Position numbers and translations under genes: made by a program
In this document: positions 17,347 through 27,308 of the stretch, piece after piece
How the letters are laid out: each line of letters opens with the position of its first letter
How positions within the stretch are numbered: position 1 is the stretch's first letter
The notes under the pieces: model-generated
What the model was told of the DNA's origin: nothing
The model's database searches: none
What the model saw: the letters and a program-made list of their open reading frames with translations, nothing else
Source of the DNA: an uncultured Alistipes sp.
GTDB taxonomy: Bacteria > Bacteroidota > Bacteroidia > Bacteroidales > Rikenellaceae
Assembly (NCBI GenBank): GCA_944320985.1
Contig: CALUJN010000018.1
Location: 1 to 59,098 of the forward strand
Length of the DNA stretch: 59,098 nucleotides
Direction: 5' to 3'

Positions 17347-19700
17347 GAAAAATTCTCTGCATAATCGCGATTACGACCGGCATCGCCTGTCAACAAGGCC
17401 CGAAAAGCGAAGACCCCGACTTCACCGCCTGGGTCGATCCGTTTATCGGCGCAAGCACCAGCACCGAGGCCGCCGGCGTCTATCACGGTCTGGGCAAGAC
17501 ATTCCCCGGAGCCACCACGCCGTTTGGAATGGTCCAGGTCAGTCCCAACACCATAACCGGAGGCGACAACAGCCCCGGCTACAGCTATGAGCACACGACG
17601 ATCGAAGGTTTCGCCTTCACACAGATGAGCGGTGTGGGCTGGTTCGGCGAACTGGGGAATCTGCTGACGATGCCCACCACCGGCGCCCGGCTCCACACCC
17701 TGGCCGGATGCGAAGACGGATCGATCGCCGGCTGGCGGTCCCGCTACGACAAGCAGTCGGAGCAGGCCCGGCCCGGATGGTACAGCGTCCATCTGACCGA
17801 TTACGACATCACGGTCGAGAGTTCCGCCACACCGCGTTGCGGCATTCTGCGCTTCACCTTCCCCCAGGCCGACACGGCCCGCATACAGATCGACCTCGCA
17901 CGCCGCGTAGGCGGAACGGCGGAACGGCAATACGTCCGCGTGGAGGATGACCGCACGATCAGCGGCTGGATCCGCTGCACGCCGCAGACCGGAGGCTGGG
18001 GTGACGGCGCCGGCAACGTGTCGTACACGCTCCATTTCTATGCCCGTCTGAGCCGGCCCATGGAACGCTGGGGCTTCTGGAGCGCCGACATTCCCGACTC
18101 CTGGAGCCGGAAAAAGGACGATGTCGTCAGCCTTCCCTATCTGGAACGGGTGGCACAGGCCCGGATCATCACCGACGCCCGGGAGATCGAAGGAGCGCAC
18201 ATCGGCTTCTTTACCGAGTTCGGATCCTCGGAAGGCGAACAGGTCGAGCTTTCGGTCGGCATCTCGTTCGTCGATGCCGAGGGGGCCCGACGCAACTATG
18301 AGGCCGAGATTGCCGGGCGTTCGTTCGACGCAGTCCGCGAGGCGGCCCGCAAACAATGGAACGATGCATTGGGAAAGATTCGCGTCGAAGGGGGCAGCGA
18401 CACCCAGAAACGGATCTTCTACACGTCGCTGTACCATACGATGATCGACCCGCGGATCTGCACCGACGTCGACGGCCGTTACATGGGCGGCGACGGGCAG
18501 ATCCACCCGACCGACGGAGCCTTCACGAAACGGACCCTGTTCAGCGGCTGGGACGTATTCCGCAGTCAGATGCCGCTCCAGACGATCATCAATCCCGAGG
18601 TTGTCAACGACCTGCTCTGCTCGCTGACAACGCTCGCCCGCGAGAGCGGCCGGCACTACTTCGAACGGTGGGAGCTCATGAATGCATATACGGGCTGCAT
18701 GCTCGGGAATCCGGCCCTCTCGGTCCTTGCCGACGCCTATGCCAAAGGGATCCGCAACTACGACGTGGAGGAGGCCTACCAATATGCCTGCAACACCTCG
18801 AAACGCTTCGGCAACGATTCGCTCGGGTACACCCCCTCGGACTACTGCATTTCGCATACCCTCGAATATGCCTATACCGACTGGTGCATCGCCCGCCTGG
18901 CCGAACAGTTGGGCAAGTCGGAGGATGCCGCACGCTATCTGCGCAAGTCCGAAGCCTGGCGCAACATCTTCGATCCGCAGAAGGGGTGGTTCCGGCCGCG
19001 CCGTGCCGACGGCTCCTGGGCCGAATGGCCCGAAAATGCCCGGACCAAAGAGTGGTACGGCTGCATCGAATCGACCCCCTATCAACAAGGCTGGTTCGTC
19101 CCGCACGACGTGGAGGGAATGACCGAGGTCATGGGAGGGCGTCAGGCCGTCATCGCCGATCTGGAAAACCTGTTCGAGTCCACCCCCGACGATTTCCGGT
19201 GGAACTGCTATTACAACCACGCGAACGAACCCGTACATCTGGTGCCGTTCCTCTTCAACCGACTGGGGTCGCCCTGGCTCACCCAATACTGGACACGCCA
19301 GATCTGCGACCGGGCCTACAACGACTCCGTCGAAGGGATCGTCGGCAACGAAGATGCCGGACAGATGTCCGCCTGGTATGTTCTCGCCGCAGCGGGGATT
19401 CACCCGGGATGCCCCGGGGAGCCCGAGATGGAGATAACCAGCCCGGTATTCTCGCGCATCGAGTTCAAACTCGACCCCCGTTATGCTTCGGGCCGGAGCT
19501 TCACGATCGTCGCTCGCGACAATTCACCCGAGAACCGCTACATCCAGCAGGCCCGGCTCAACGGAAAGCCCTACAACCGGAGCCGCATCGATTTCGGACA
19601 GATCGCCCAGGGCGGCATGCTTGAGCTGCAAATGGGGCCGGCACCCTGCAAAACCTGGGGCGTCGAGTCGGAATCCCCCGTAACGAACGACAAACCCTGA
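17343..19700 (+). CDS. GH92 family alpha-mannosidase (copy A)
   Basis: The frame is open far upstream, but the start is ATG 17343, which overlaps the stop of the GH38-like gene and opens on a lipoprotein-like signal peptide (MRKILCIIAITTGIAC). The 785-residue product carries GH92 signatures: VDPFIGA, GATTPFGMVQVSPN, the N-terminal beta-sandwich, and in the (alpha/alpha)6 domain SGWDVFRSQMPL, GNEDAGQMSAWYVL and a conserved C-terminal strand region. GH92 enzymes are calcium-dependent, inverting exo-alpha-mannosidases of N-glycans and mannans. The Cys at 16 could anchor it in the periplasm-facing or outer leaflet. It is translationally coupled to the gene before it. Confidence 0.92.
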   Translation: MRKILCIIAITTGIACQQGPKSEDPDFTAWVDPFIGASTSTEAAGVYHGLGKTFPGATTPFGMVQVSPNTITGGDNSPGYSYEHTTIEGFAFTQMSGVGWFGELGNLLTMPTTGARLHTLAGCEDGSIAGWRSRYDKQSEQARPGWYSVHLTDYDITVESSATPRCGILRFTFPQADTARIQIDLARRVGGTAERQYVRVEDDRTISGWIRCTPQTGGWGDGAGNVSYTLHFYARLSRPMERWGFWSADIPDSWSRKKDDVVSLPYLERVAQARIITDAREIEGAHIGFFTEFGSSEGEQVELSVGISFVDAEGARRNYEAEIAGRSFDAVREAARKQWNDALGKIRVEGGSDTQKRIFYTSLYHTMIDPRICTDVDGRYMGGDGQIHPTDGAFTKRTLFSGWDVFRSQMPLQTIINPEVVNDLLCSLTTLARESGRHYFERWELMNAYTGCMLGNPALSVLADAYAKGIRNYDVEEAYQYACNTSKRFGNDSLGYTPSDYCISHTLEYAYTDWCIARLAEQLGKSEDAARYLRKSEAWRNIFDPQKGWFRPRRADGSWAEWPENARTKEWYGCIESTPYQQGWFVPHDVEGMTEVMGGRQAVIADLENLFESTPDDFRWNCYYNHANEPVHLVPFLFNRLGSPWLTQYWTRQICDRAYNDSVEGIVGNEDAGQMSAWYVLAAAGIHPGCPGEPEMEITSPVFSRIEFKLDPRYASGRSFTIVARDNSPENRYIQQARLNGKPYNRSRIDFGQIAQGGMLELQMGPAPCKTWGVESESPVTNDKP

Positions 19701-19762
19701 AACGACACGATACCACGAAAATGACACAAGAACAAGTATGTAACCTCCTAAAACAAAACATT

Positions 19763-21115
19763 ATGAAAGATTTTTACCACAAAAGCCGACATCTGTTCCG
19801 CCTCGTCTGCCTGATAGCGGGGCTCGGACTGTTTGCCTGCGGCGGAAACGAGAAGAACGAGGGCGCGGCCTATCGGCCCGATCAGCCCATCGAGCTCGAA
19901 TCGTTCTACCCGAAAAGCGGTCCCATTGCCACCCAGGTAATCATCAAAGGCAAGAATTTCGGCACTCAGGCCGACCAGATCAACGTCTACTTCAACGAAA
20001 AGAAGGCCTCCGTGATCTCCTCCACCGGAGAGCGGATGCTTGTCCTCGCCCCCAAGCTGCCCGGCGAAGAGTGTGTCATTTCGGTCTCGATCGGTGACAA
20101 CAAGGCCCAGTTCGAGGAGACGTTCGACTACATCGTTCAGACCACGGTTTCGACACTGGTCGGCGGCACGCAGGGTGCCAGCATGCCCCAGGGCACCCAG
20201 TCGCTGAGTTCCACACAGTTTGCCGACATCTCCGAAACCGGTCTGGCCATCGACGGCGACGACAACATCTTTGCCGTATTCAAGAACATGGAAGACGGTC
20301 AGTACCGTGTCTACATGATGAACGAGGAGGCCGGCAACATCAAGTCGATCGCCGATTTCGACGTCCTCGTCACCTCGATCCTCATCAGCTACGACTACAT
20401 CTCCGGGAATGTCTATTGGGCACACGCCAATGTCGGATACAACGAATACGGTTATTTCGACAGCCGTTCGGACTTTGTCCAGGTATCGGAATCGGACGTC
20501 ACCTACGACAAACCGCTCGGTTATACGGACGGCATGACCTCCTGGGGCGGACGCCAAAGCTTCGTCATGAACCCCGAAGACGGCAAGTTCTACTTCTATA
20601 CCAACGAAGGGACCCACGCCCGCTTCGATCCCGCAACCGGGAAGGGCGAAAACCTCACAAGCAACATCTTCAAGGATGCCGCCGGCGATGTCCGCGGACT
20701 GGTCTTCGATCCGAGGGACCGCAACATCTGCTATTTCGCCGTCAAGGGACAGCACTGCATCTACAAGCATGACCGTACGGCAGGCACCTGCACGCTGTGG
20801 GCCGGGCGCAAGAACACCGCCGGATACCTCGACGGAGCGCTCGACGAGGCACAGTTCAACGAACCCTGCCAAATGTGCGCCGACGACGAGTTCATCTACG
20901 TGGCCGACAGCAAGAACCACTGCATCCGCAAAATCACCCTCGCAACGGGATACGTCTCCACCCTTGCCGGAACGGCCAAAACCCCGGGATATGCAAACGG
21001 TCCGGCCGAAAACTCCACCTTCAACACCCCGATCGGCATTGCCATCAACTCGGAAGGCATCCTCTTCGTCAACGACAGTCAGAACTATGCCATCCGACGC
21101 ATAGCCACCGAATAA
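19763..21115 (+). CDS. IPT/TIG and NHL-repeat lipoprotein, candidate glycan-binding protein
   Basis: The frame begins at 19721, but ATG 19763 directly precedes a lipoprotein signal peptide (LIAGLGLFAC). The 450-residue product has an IPT/TIG Ig-fold domain (about residues 40-125; FYPKSGPIATQVIIKGKNFG) and a C-terminal beta-propeller made of NHL-type repeats (EFIYVADSKNHCIRKIT, ILFVNDSQNYAIRRI). IPT-NHL lipoproteins are common in Bacteroidota PULs beside SusC/SusD and are usually thought to be surface glycan-binding subunits; the ligand here is unknown. It lies 30 bp upstream of susC. Confidence 0.8.
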   Translation: MKDFYHKSRHLFRLVCLIAGLGLFACGGNEKNEGAAYRPDQPIELESFYPKSGPIATQVIIKGKNFGTQADQINVYFNEKKASVISSTGERMLVLAPKLPGEECVISVSIGDNKAQFEETFDYIVQTTVSTLVGGTQGASMPQGTQSLSSTQFADISETGLAIDGDDNIFAVFKNMEDGQYRVYMMNEEAGNIKSIADFDVLVTSILISYDYISGNVYWAHANVGYNEYGYFDSRSDFVQVSESDVTYDKPLGYTDGMTSWGGRQSFVMNPEDGKFYFYTNEGTHARFDPATGKGENLTSNIFKDAAGDVRGLVFDPRDRNICYFAVKGQHCIYKHDRTAGTCTLWAGRKNTAGYLDGALDEAQFNEPCQMCADDEFIYVADSKNHCIRKITLATGYVSTLAGTAKTPGYANGPAENSTFNTPIGIAINSEGILFVNDSQNYAIRRIATE

Positions 21116-21145
21116 GCCCATTCTTTCACCCAAACAATCGAACAC

Positions 21146-24100
21146 ATGAACCGATTCCTATTGATATGCGTTCTGCTGCTGACGCTCTCGGGGCTGGCGA
21201 ACGCACAAACGAAATCCGAGACAATCAATCTGCACGGAACGGTTGTCGACCCGAACAACGCACCCGTCGTCGGAGCCACGGTCTACATCAAGGACCAGCC
21301 CGGTGTGGGAACCCTGACCAATTCGGAGGGTAAATTCACGATTCCCATCGATCGTTACAAGACGCTGGTCGTCTCGTTCGTGGGATACGAGACCTACGAG
21401 CACATCATCACCACGGAGACCGAGCTCAAGGTCACGCTGCAGGCCGGAAACGAGCTCGAAGAGGTCGTGGTCGTGGGTCTGGGCACCCAGCGCAAGGTCA
21501 GCGTAACGGGAGCCGTGGCCGTCGTCGACACGAAAGCCATCGAGATGCCCGCCACGAACATCGTCAATACGCTCGGCGGTCGTGTCCCGGGTGTCATCTC
21601 GATCCAGTCCAGCGGCGAGCCCGGACGCAACATCTCCGAATTCTGGGTCCGCGGTATCGGAACCTTCGGTGCAAACAGCAGCGCCCTGGTGCTCATCGAC
21701 GGTCTCGAGGGCGACCTGAGCCAGATCGACCCCGCCGACGTCGAAAGTTTCTCCGTGCTGAAGGATGCCGCCGCAACGGCCGTCTACGGAAGCCGGGGTG
21801 CAAACGGCGTCGTGCTCGTCACCACCAAACGCGGACAGGAGCAGAAACTCAACATCACCTTCCGTTCGAACTATACCATCTCCGAGCTGCGGCGTCTGCC
21901 CGACTACCTGCAGGCCGAACAATATGCCGAGCTGGCCAACGAAGCGGCCGTCGCCTCGGGCATGAGCCCCATCTACAACGACACCCAGATGGAGATCATC
22001 CGTTACGGACTGGATCCCGACCTCTACCCCGACGTCGACTGGCAGGATGCCATCCTCAACCCCATCTCGTTCCAGCACACCCAGTACATCAGCGCACAGG
22101 GCGGCGGAAGTATCGCCCGCTATTTCGCCAGTCTGGGCATGTCGCAGGAGTCCTCGGCCTACAAGAGCCTCAAGGACAGCAAATACAGCAAGGGAGTCGG
22201 ATACGACACCTACAACTACCGTATCAACATCGACATCAACCTGACGAAAACCACGCAGCTCTATCTCGGAGCTTCGGGATTCATGTCCGTGAACAAACGT
22301 CCCAGTATGGGTAAGGCCTACAGCCGTCTGGATACGTCGCTGACCGACTGGATCTGGGACTCGCAGGCCAAAACCACGCCGCTGATGTACCCGCTGCGCT
22401 ATTCGAGCGGCGAACTCCCCTCGTCGGGAACCGACAGCGACATCCCCCCGCACGTGCTGCTCAACTACACGGGCAACACCACCGAAAACAAGAGCCGCAA
22501 CCTCATAAACATCGGTCTGACCCAGGATCTGTCGATGATTACCGAAGGTCTGAGCATCAAGGCCACGGGCTCCTGGGACGCCCAGAGCCTCTTCGGCGAA
22601 AGCCGCTACTCGATGCCCAGCCTCTACTACGCCCGCGAGCGCAACAACAACGGTGAACTCATCCTCTCGGAACAGGTGACGGCCTCCTCCGTACAGTACA
22701 ACTCCGAAGCCTGGACCTGGCGCAAACTCTACTTCGACGGACAGGTCAATTACGACCGCGCCTTCGGGAACCACCGGGTCGGCGGTCTGCTCTTCTACTA
22801 CCTCGAAAGCACGATCGAATCGGGCGCCATGGACAGCATGAACGCCATCGCCAAACGCTATCAGAGCCTCTCAGGACGCTTCACCTACGGATTCAAGGAT
22901 ACCTATTTCCTCGATCTGAACTTCGGTCTCAACGGTTCGGAGAACTTCAAGGCGGGACAACAGTACGGTTTCTTCCCGGCAATTGCCGCCGGATGGGTTC
23001 CCACACAGTACAACTTCATGAAGAACCTCGACTGGCTGAATTTCATGAAGCTGAGAATATCCTACGGTCTGGTGGGCAACGACCGCATCAGCTCGCTGCG
23101 CTTCCCCTATCTGACGATCATCAAGGAGGACAACAGCACAACGACCTGGTGGGGCGGTACGGGTATTCTGACCGAGGACCGCGTCGGTGCCGACAACCTC
23201 ATGTGGGAAAAGGCCAAGAAATTCGATGTCGGTATGGACCTGCACCTCTTCAACGACCGCTTCACCATGACCATCGACTACTTCCACGACCGTCGTGAAG
23301 GAATCTTCCAGCAGCGGGCTCAGATTCCCGACTACGTGGGCGTCATCACCATGCCCTACGGAAACGTCGGAAGCATGACCAGCTGGGGCGGTGACGGTAA
23401 CTTCGAGTATTTCCAGCAGATGGGCAAGGATGCCCACCTCACGCTGCGCGGTAACTTCACCCTGTCGAAGAACAAGATCAACAACTGGGAAGAGGCCGAT
23501 CAGCTCTACCCCTATCTGAGCAAAAACGGATATGCGAACAACGTACAGCGCGGATTCATCGCCCTGGGGCTGTTCAAGGACCAGCAGGATGTGGATCTGA
23601 GCCCCGCCCAGTTCGGAACCGTACGTCCCGGAGACATCAAGTACAAGGACGTAAACGGCGACGGCGTGATCACCGACGACGACCAGGTGCCTCTGTTCGC
23701 CTATGCCGGAGTTCCGCAGTTCATGTACGGATTCGGCGCCGAGGTGCGCTACAAGAACTGGACGCTCAACGTCATGTTCAAGGGTACGGGAAACAACTAC
23801 TTCCTCTACGGCGGCCAGTACGGCGAGTATTTCGACGGATACATGCCCTTCAACCAGGGATACAAGGGAAACGTGCTCTCGATCGTCTACGACCAGGCAA
23901 ACCGCTGGACCTCGGCCGAATACTCCGGCAACAAGGCCACCGAGAACCCCAATGCCCGGTTCCCGCGGCTCTACTACGGCAACAACACCAACAACACGAA
24001 GCCTTCGACCTTCTGGAAAGGGAACGCCCGCTATCTGCGGCTGCAGGAGCTGAGCCTGAACTACAACCTGAAAACCCCCGGACTGCGCAAGGCTCTCGGG

Positions 24101-24247
24101 CTGCAATCCATCGACTTCCAGGTTATGTGCGAGAACCTCGCCGTGTGGGATTGCGTGGATATCTTCGACCCCGAACAGGCCATGTACTCCGGACACTCGT
24201 ATCCCATTCCGCGTCGCTGGTCGTTCCAGATCTACCTCAACTTCTAA
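21146..24247 (+). CDS. SusC/RagA TonB-linked outer-membrane transporter
   Basis: This full-length 1033-residue SusC-type protein has a signal peptide (cleavage near ANAQ), a carboxypeptidase-D regulatory-like domain (about 28-112; GTVVDPNNAPVVGATVY), a plug (about 125-235; IRGIG-like WVRGIGTFG, SVLKDAAATAVYGSRGANGVV) and a complete barrel ending with SFQIYLNF. It imports oligosaccharides released at the cell surface, with SusD as lid, powered by TonB. It is followed 27 bp later by susD. Unlike the truncated SusC at the left edge, its 3' end is intact. Confidence 0.95.
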   Translation: MNRFLLICVLLLTLSGLANAQTKSETINLHGTVVDPNNAPVVGATVYIKDQPGVGTLTNSEGKFTIPIDRYKTLVVSFVGYETYEHIITTETELKVTLQAGNELEEVVVVGLGTQRKVSVTGAVAVVDTKAIEMPATNIVNTLGGRVPGVISIQSSGEPGRNISEFWVRGIGTFGANSSALVLIDGLEGDLSQIDPADVESFSVLKDAAATAVYGSRGANGVVLVTTKRGQEQKLNITFRSNYTISELRRLPDYLQAEQYAELANEAAVASGMSPIYNDTQMEIIRYGLDPDLYPDVDWQDAILNPISFQHTQYISAQGGGSIARYFASLGMSQESSAYKSLKDSKYSKGVGYDTYNYRINIDINLTKTTQLYLGASGFMSVNKRPSMGKAYSRLDTSLTDWIWDSQAKTTPLMYPLRYSSGELPSSGTDSDIPPHVLLNYTGNTTENKSRNLINIGLTQDLSMITEGLSIKATGSWDAQSLFGESRYSMPSLYYARERNNNGELILSEQVTASSVQYNSEAWTWRKLYFDGQVNYDRAFGNHRVGGLLFYYLESTIESGAMDSMNAIAKRYQSLSGRFTYGFKDTYFLDLNFGLNGSENFKAGQQYGFFPAIAAGWVPTQYNFMKNLDWLNFMKLRISYGLVGNDRISSLRFPYLTIIKEDNSTTTWWGGTGILTEDRVGADNLMWEKAKKFDVGMDLHLFNDRFTMTIDYFHDRREGIFQQRAQIPDYVGVITMPYGNVGSMTSWGGDGNFEYFQQMGKDAHLTLRGNFTLSKNKINNWEEADQLYPYLSKNGYANNVQRGFIALGLFKDQQDVDLSPAQFGTVRPGDIKYKDVNGDGVITDDDQVPLFAYAGVPQFMYGFGAEVRYKNWTLNVMFKGTGNNYFLYGGQYGEYFDGYMPFNQGYKGNVLSIVYDQANRWTSAEYSGNKATENPNARFPRLYYGNNTNNTKPSTFWKGNARYLRLQELSLNYNLKTPGLRKALGLQSIDFQVMCENLAVWDCVDIFDPEQAMYSGHSYPIPRRWSFQIYLNF

Positions 24248-24274
24248 GCCGGAAAAACTTTAAGAGCATACAAC

Positions 24275-26278
24275 ATGAAAAAAGCATTCATCATATCCAT
24301 CCTTCTGTCGAGCAGTCTTTTCGCCTCCTGCGAATTCCTGAACGTGGATGACTATTTCGAGGACACCTTCTCGGAAGACAAGATCTTCGACAGCCAATAC
24401 AACATCGAGCGTTATTTCAACGGAGCCGTGGCACGGCTGCCCAAGGAGGGACGCATCTACTACTGGTGCAGTGTTCCCGGAGCCACGGGATCCGACGAGG
24501 CCGTGAGCTGCGGAACCTTCTACAACGGATTTCTCGACGTCTCCTTCCCTGGGACGGAACTCACCACGGACAAAATCAGCTACACGAACATGTCCGGATG
24601 GGACTGGACCTTCAACGTGTGGCCCGAATGCTACAAGATCATCCGCAAGGTGAACACCATCCTGCCGCATATCGACGAGGTTCCCGACATGAACGCCTTC
24701 GACAAGATCTCGCTCCGTGCCCAGGCCCGCTTCCTGAGGGCCTACGCCTACTACTGGATCCTCCAGAACCAGGGCCCGGCCATTCTGCTCGGAGACCAGA
24801 TCCTCGACACGAACGAAACCCCCGACTATTATCAGGCCGACCGCAATACGTATGACGAGTGCGTGGATTACATCTGCTCGGAGCTCGAAGCGGCCGCCGA
24901 GGGTCTCGAAACCGAACAGCCCGTCGACCTCTTCGGACGTCCGACCAAAGGGGCTGCACTGGCGCTGGTCGCCCGGCTGCGGCTGCAGGCGGCAAGCCCG
25001 CTGTTCAACGGCGGAAGCGTCGCAAAACGCTACTTCGGGAACTTCAAGCGCAAATCCGACGGCGTATACTACATCTCCCAGGAGTACGACGAGCGGAAAT
25101 GGGCCCTGGCCGCTGCCGCCGCAAAGCGCGTCATCGACATGAATATCTATGAGCTGCACACCGTGCCGGCCGACGAATACACCATGCCGCTGCCCGCCAA
25201 CGTTCCTTCGGCGGAGTTCCCCGCAGGAGCCGGCGGCATCGACCCCTTCCGCTCCTACTCGGAGATGTTCACCGGAGAGACGACCAACGTCCTCAACAAG
25301 GAGCTCATCTGGGGTACGACCGAGAACCTCACCGACCAGATGGATGTCATCTTCCCCATCGGACTGGGCGGCACGAACGCCATCAGCATTCCGCAGCGCA
25401 TCATCGATGCCTATCGCATGGCCGACGGCCGGGACATCGACAACGCCAGCGCCGAATATCCGTACGAGAACCGTCCCTACGACCGCACCTGCGTCACGAC
25501 GGCCGACAAGCAGATCTCGAAGGATTACGTCCTCAAGGGCGGAACCTACAAGGCCTATGACAACCGGGAGCCGCGCTTCTATGCCAGCATCGGCTTCTCG
25601 GGAGCCTACTGGACCATGGAGTCCACGACGCAGCAGGACATGAAGCACAAGGTCGTGAAGTATCACAACGGCGCCGAGAACGGCAAGACGGCAACCCAGA
25701 TGTACGGCGTATACAACCTCACGGGATACACCTGCCGCAAGTATGTCCACCCCCGAGATGCACGTGCCGGATCGGGCAATCCCCGGATGATCACCAAGAC
25801 CTTCCCGATTATCCGCTACGCCGAGATTCTGCTCTCGTATGCCGAGGCGCTCAACAACCTTACGACAACGCATGAGGTCAACGGCGAGAGCTTCTCGCGG
25901 GATGTCAACGCCATGGCCGAGGCCTTCAACCAGGTCCGCTACCGCGCCGGACTGCCGGGAGCCGAACAGAGCGAACTCGCCTCGGCCGACGCGTTCAACG
26001 AGCTCATCCAGCGGGAGCGCATGGTCGAATTCCTCCACGAGAACCGCCGTTACTACGACATCTGCCGCTGGGGGATCTTCGAGGAGCTCGAGCGCGAGCC
26101 GCTGACGGGCCTCAACGTCGATGCCGACGAGTGGGAGGGCTTCTATGCTCCGACCCTCATCTCCCACCAGAGCATCCGCGAACGCAAGTTCAACTCCAAG
26201 TACATGTTCATGCCCCTGCATCGCGACGAACTGCGCAAAGTACCCTCCTTAGACCAGAATCCCGGTTGGGAAAAATAA
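24275..26278 (+). CDS. SusD/RagB surface glycan-binding lipoprotein
   Basis: The 667-residue protein has a lipoprotein signal peptide (LFASC), an acidic mature N-terminus and the SusD helical scaffold: FLRAYAYYWILQNQGP in the TPR region, and the family's C-terminal block with IQRERMVEFLHENRRYYD followed by ICRWG. It forms the lid of the SusC transporter and binds the glycan. It is somewhat longer than the roughly 550-residue average. The gene is 27 bp after susC and 19 bp before a DUF1735-like lipoprotein gene. Confidence 0.95.
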   Translation: MKKAFIISILLSSSLFASCEFLNVDDYFEDTFSEDKIFDSQYNIERYFNGAVARLPKEGRIYYWCSVPGATGSDEAVSCGTFYNGFLDVSFPGTELTTDKISYTNMSGWDWTFNVWPECYKIIRKVNTILPHIDEVPDMNAFDKISLRAQARFLRAYAYYWILQNQGPAILLGDQILDTNETPDYYQADRNTYDECVDYICSELEAAAEGLETEQPVDLFGRPTKGAALALVARLRLQAASPLFNGGSVAKRYFGNFKRKSDGVYYISQEYDERKWALAAAAAKRVIDMNIYELHTVPADEYTMPLPANVPSAEFPAGAGGIDPFRSYSEMFTGETTNVLNKELIWGTTENLTDQMDVIFPIGLGGTNAISIPQRIIDAYRMADGRDIDNASAEYPYENRPYDRTCVTTADKQISKDYVLKGGTYKAYDNREPRFYASIGFSGAYWTMESTTQQDMKHKVVKYHNGAENGKTATQMYGVYNLTGYTCRKYVHPRDARAGSGNPRMITKTFPIIRYAEILLSYAEALNNLTTTHEVNGESFSRDVNAMAEAFNQVRYRAGLPGAEQSELASADAFNELIQRERMVEFLHENRRYYDICRWGIFEELEREPLTGLNVDADEWEGFYAPTLISHQSIRERKFNSKYMFMPLHRDELRKVPSLDQNPGWEK

Positions 26279-26297
26279 TCAAAAACAGACCCAGAAC

Positions 26298-27287
26298 ATG
26301 AAAACGTTTAGCAAAATAACAGGATTCGCAACGCTGTCTCTGCTGGCCGCGATGTCGCTGAGTTCCTGCGAACTTGAATACTACAAGGAAGAGTTGTACC
26401 GGAAAGAGATTTTCCTGGTCAGCGGAGAAAACAACATTGCCGGGCAGGAGTTCGAATACGGAGGTGACGAAGGGATTCTGGCCGTCTATGCAAGCGGCAC
26501 GACGGCCGTTGACGAGGATGTCACCGTGGACCTCGCTCTCGACTACGAGGCGATCGGCGAATACAACCAGCGCAATTTCGACACGCAGTTCGACGAATAT
26601 GCCATGGAGCTCCCGGCCGAAAACTACTCGATCGACCCCATGAGTGTCCAGATCAAGGCCGGGGAGTGCGAGGCCTTCTGCCCGATCCACGTCGACATCG
26701 ACAACCTGCTTCCCGACGAGACCTACTTCATCCCGCTGCGGATCGCATCGGTTTCGAACTACATGGCCTCACAGACCAAGAACTACATCCTGTTCGAGAT
26801 CTTCCGCAAAAACGACTATGCCACCACCAAGGAGGATACCTACTACACGATGACGGGAACCAGTCAGGACGGATGGGTCATCGACAACATCTTCGGTTCG
26901 GACGTCAAACGTCAGGCCATCAACTCCTCGAAACAGGTGCTGCCGCTGGACAAGAACTCGATCCGCATGCTCCCGGCCGCCAAGGTCCTGGATGACAAGA
27001 ACGAAATCCGCACCGCCAGCATCCGCGTCACGGTGCATCCCGATACGTGGGTCAACGTACCGGTCTATTCGGAAGGGGTTCTGACCGGCGAGGTGGAGGT
27101 CATGCAGAAGGTGACGCTCGCCCCCTATCTCGACAGCATCGATGCCCTGTCGGTGATCCCGTCGCCCGACGAGGTATGCTCGTACGATCCCGAAACCGAG
27201 ACTTTCTACCTCTACTATTGCTACAAGTTATCCACCGAAACCGTCTGGCATGAGGTGCGTGAAACGATGACCCGCGCAGAGTATTAA
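26298..27287 (+). CDS. DUF1735/DUF4361-like PUL lipoprotein
   Basis: A 329-residue lipoprotein (SLSSC lipobox, followed by ELEYYKEE). The first half (about residues 25-165) is a beta-sandwich like the DUF1735 (BT_3987-type) domain: FLVSGENNI, then DLALDYEAIGEYN and YFIPLRIASVSNY. The second half matches the DUF4361-like lectin-type region in layout. Such proteins sit directly after SusD in many PULs and are candidate surface glycan-binding proteins. It probably helps capture the same substrate as SusD. Family assignment is from motif memory. Confidence 0.65.
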   Translation: MKTFSKITGFATLSLLAAMSLSSCELEYYKEELYRKEIFLVSGENNIAGQEFEYGGDEGILAVYASGTTAVDEDVTVDLALDYEAIGEYNQRNFDTQFDEYAMELPAENYSIDPMSVQIKAGECEAFCPIHVDIDNLLPDETYFIPLRIASVSNYMASQTKNYILFEIFRKNDYATTKEDTYYTMTGTSQDGWVIDNIFGSDVKRQAINSSKQVLPLDKNSIRMLPAAKVLDDKNEIRTASIRVTVHPDTWVNVPVYSEGVLTGEVEVMQKVTLAPYLDSIDALSVIPSPDEVCSYDPETETFYLYYCYKLSTETVWHEVRETMTRAEY

Positions 27288-27308
27288 TTCTTTCATACGA
27301 TCCGACAC

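Noticed and set aside
17121..19403. 760-codon minus-strand frame opposite GH92 copy A
   Set aside because: Shadow of a well-supported GH92 gene; composition rich in Gly/Val/Arg/Pro without motifs.
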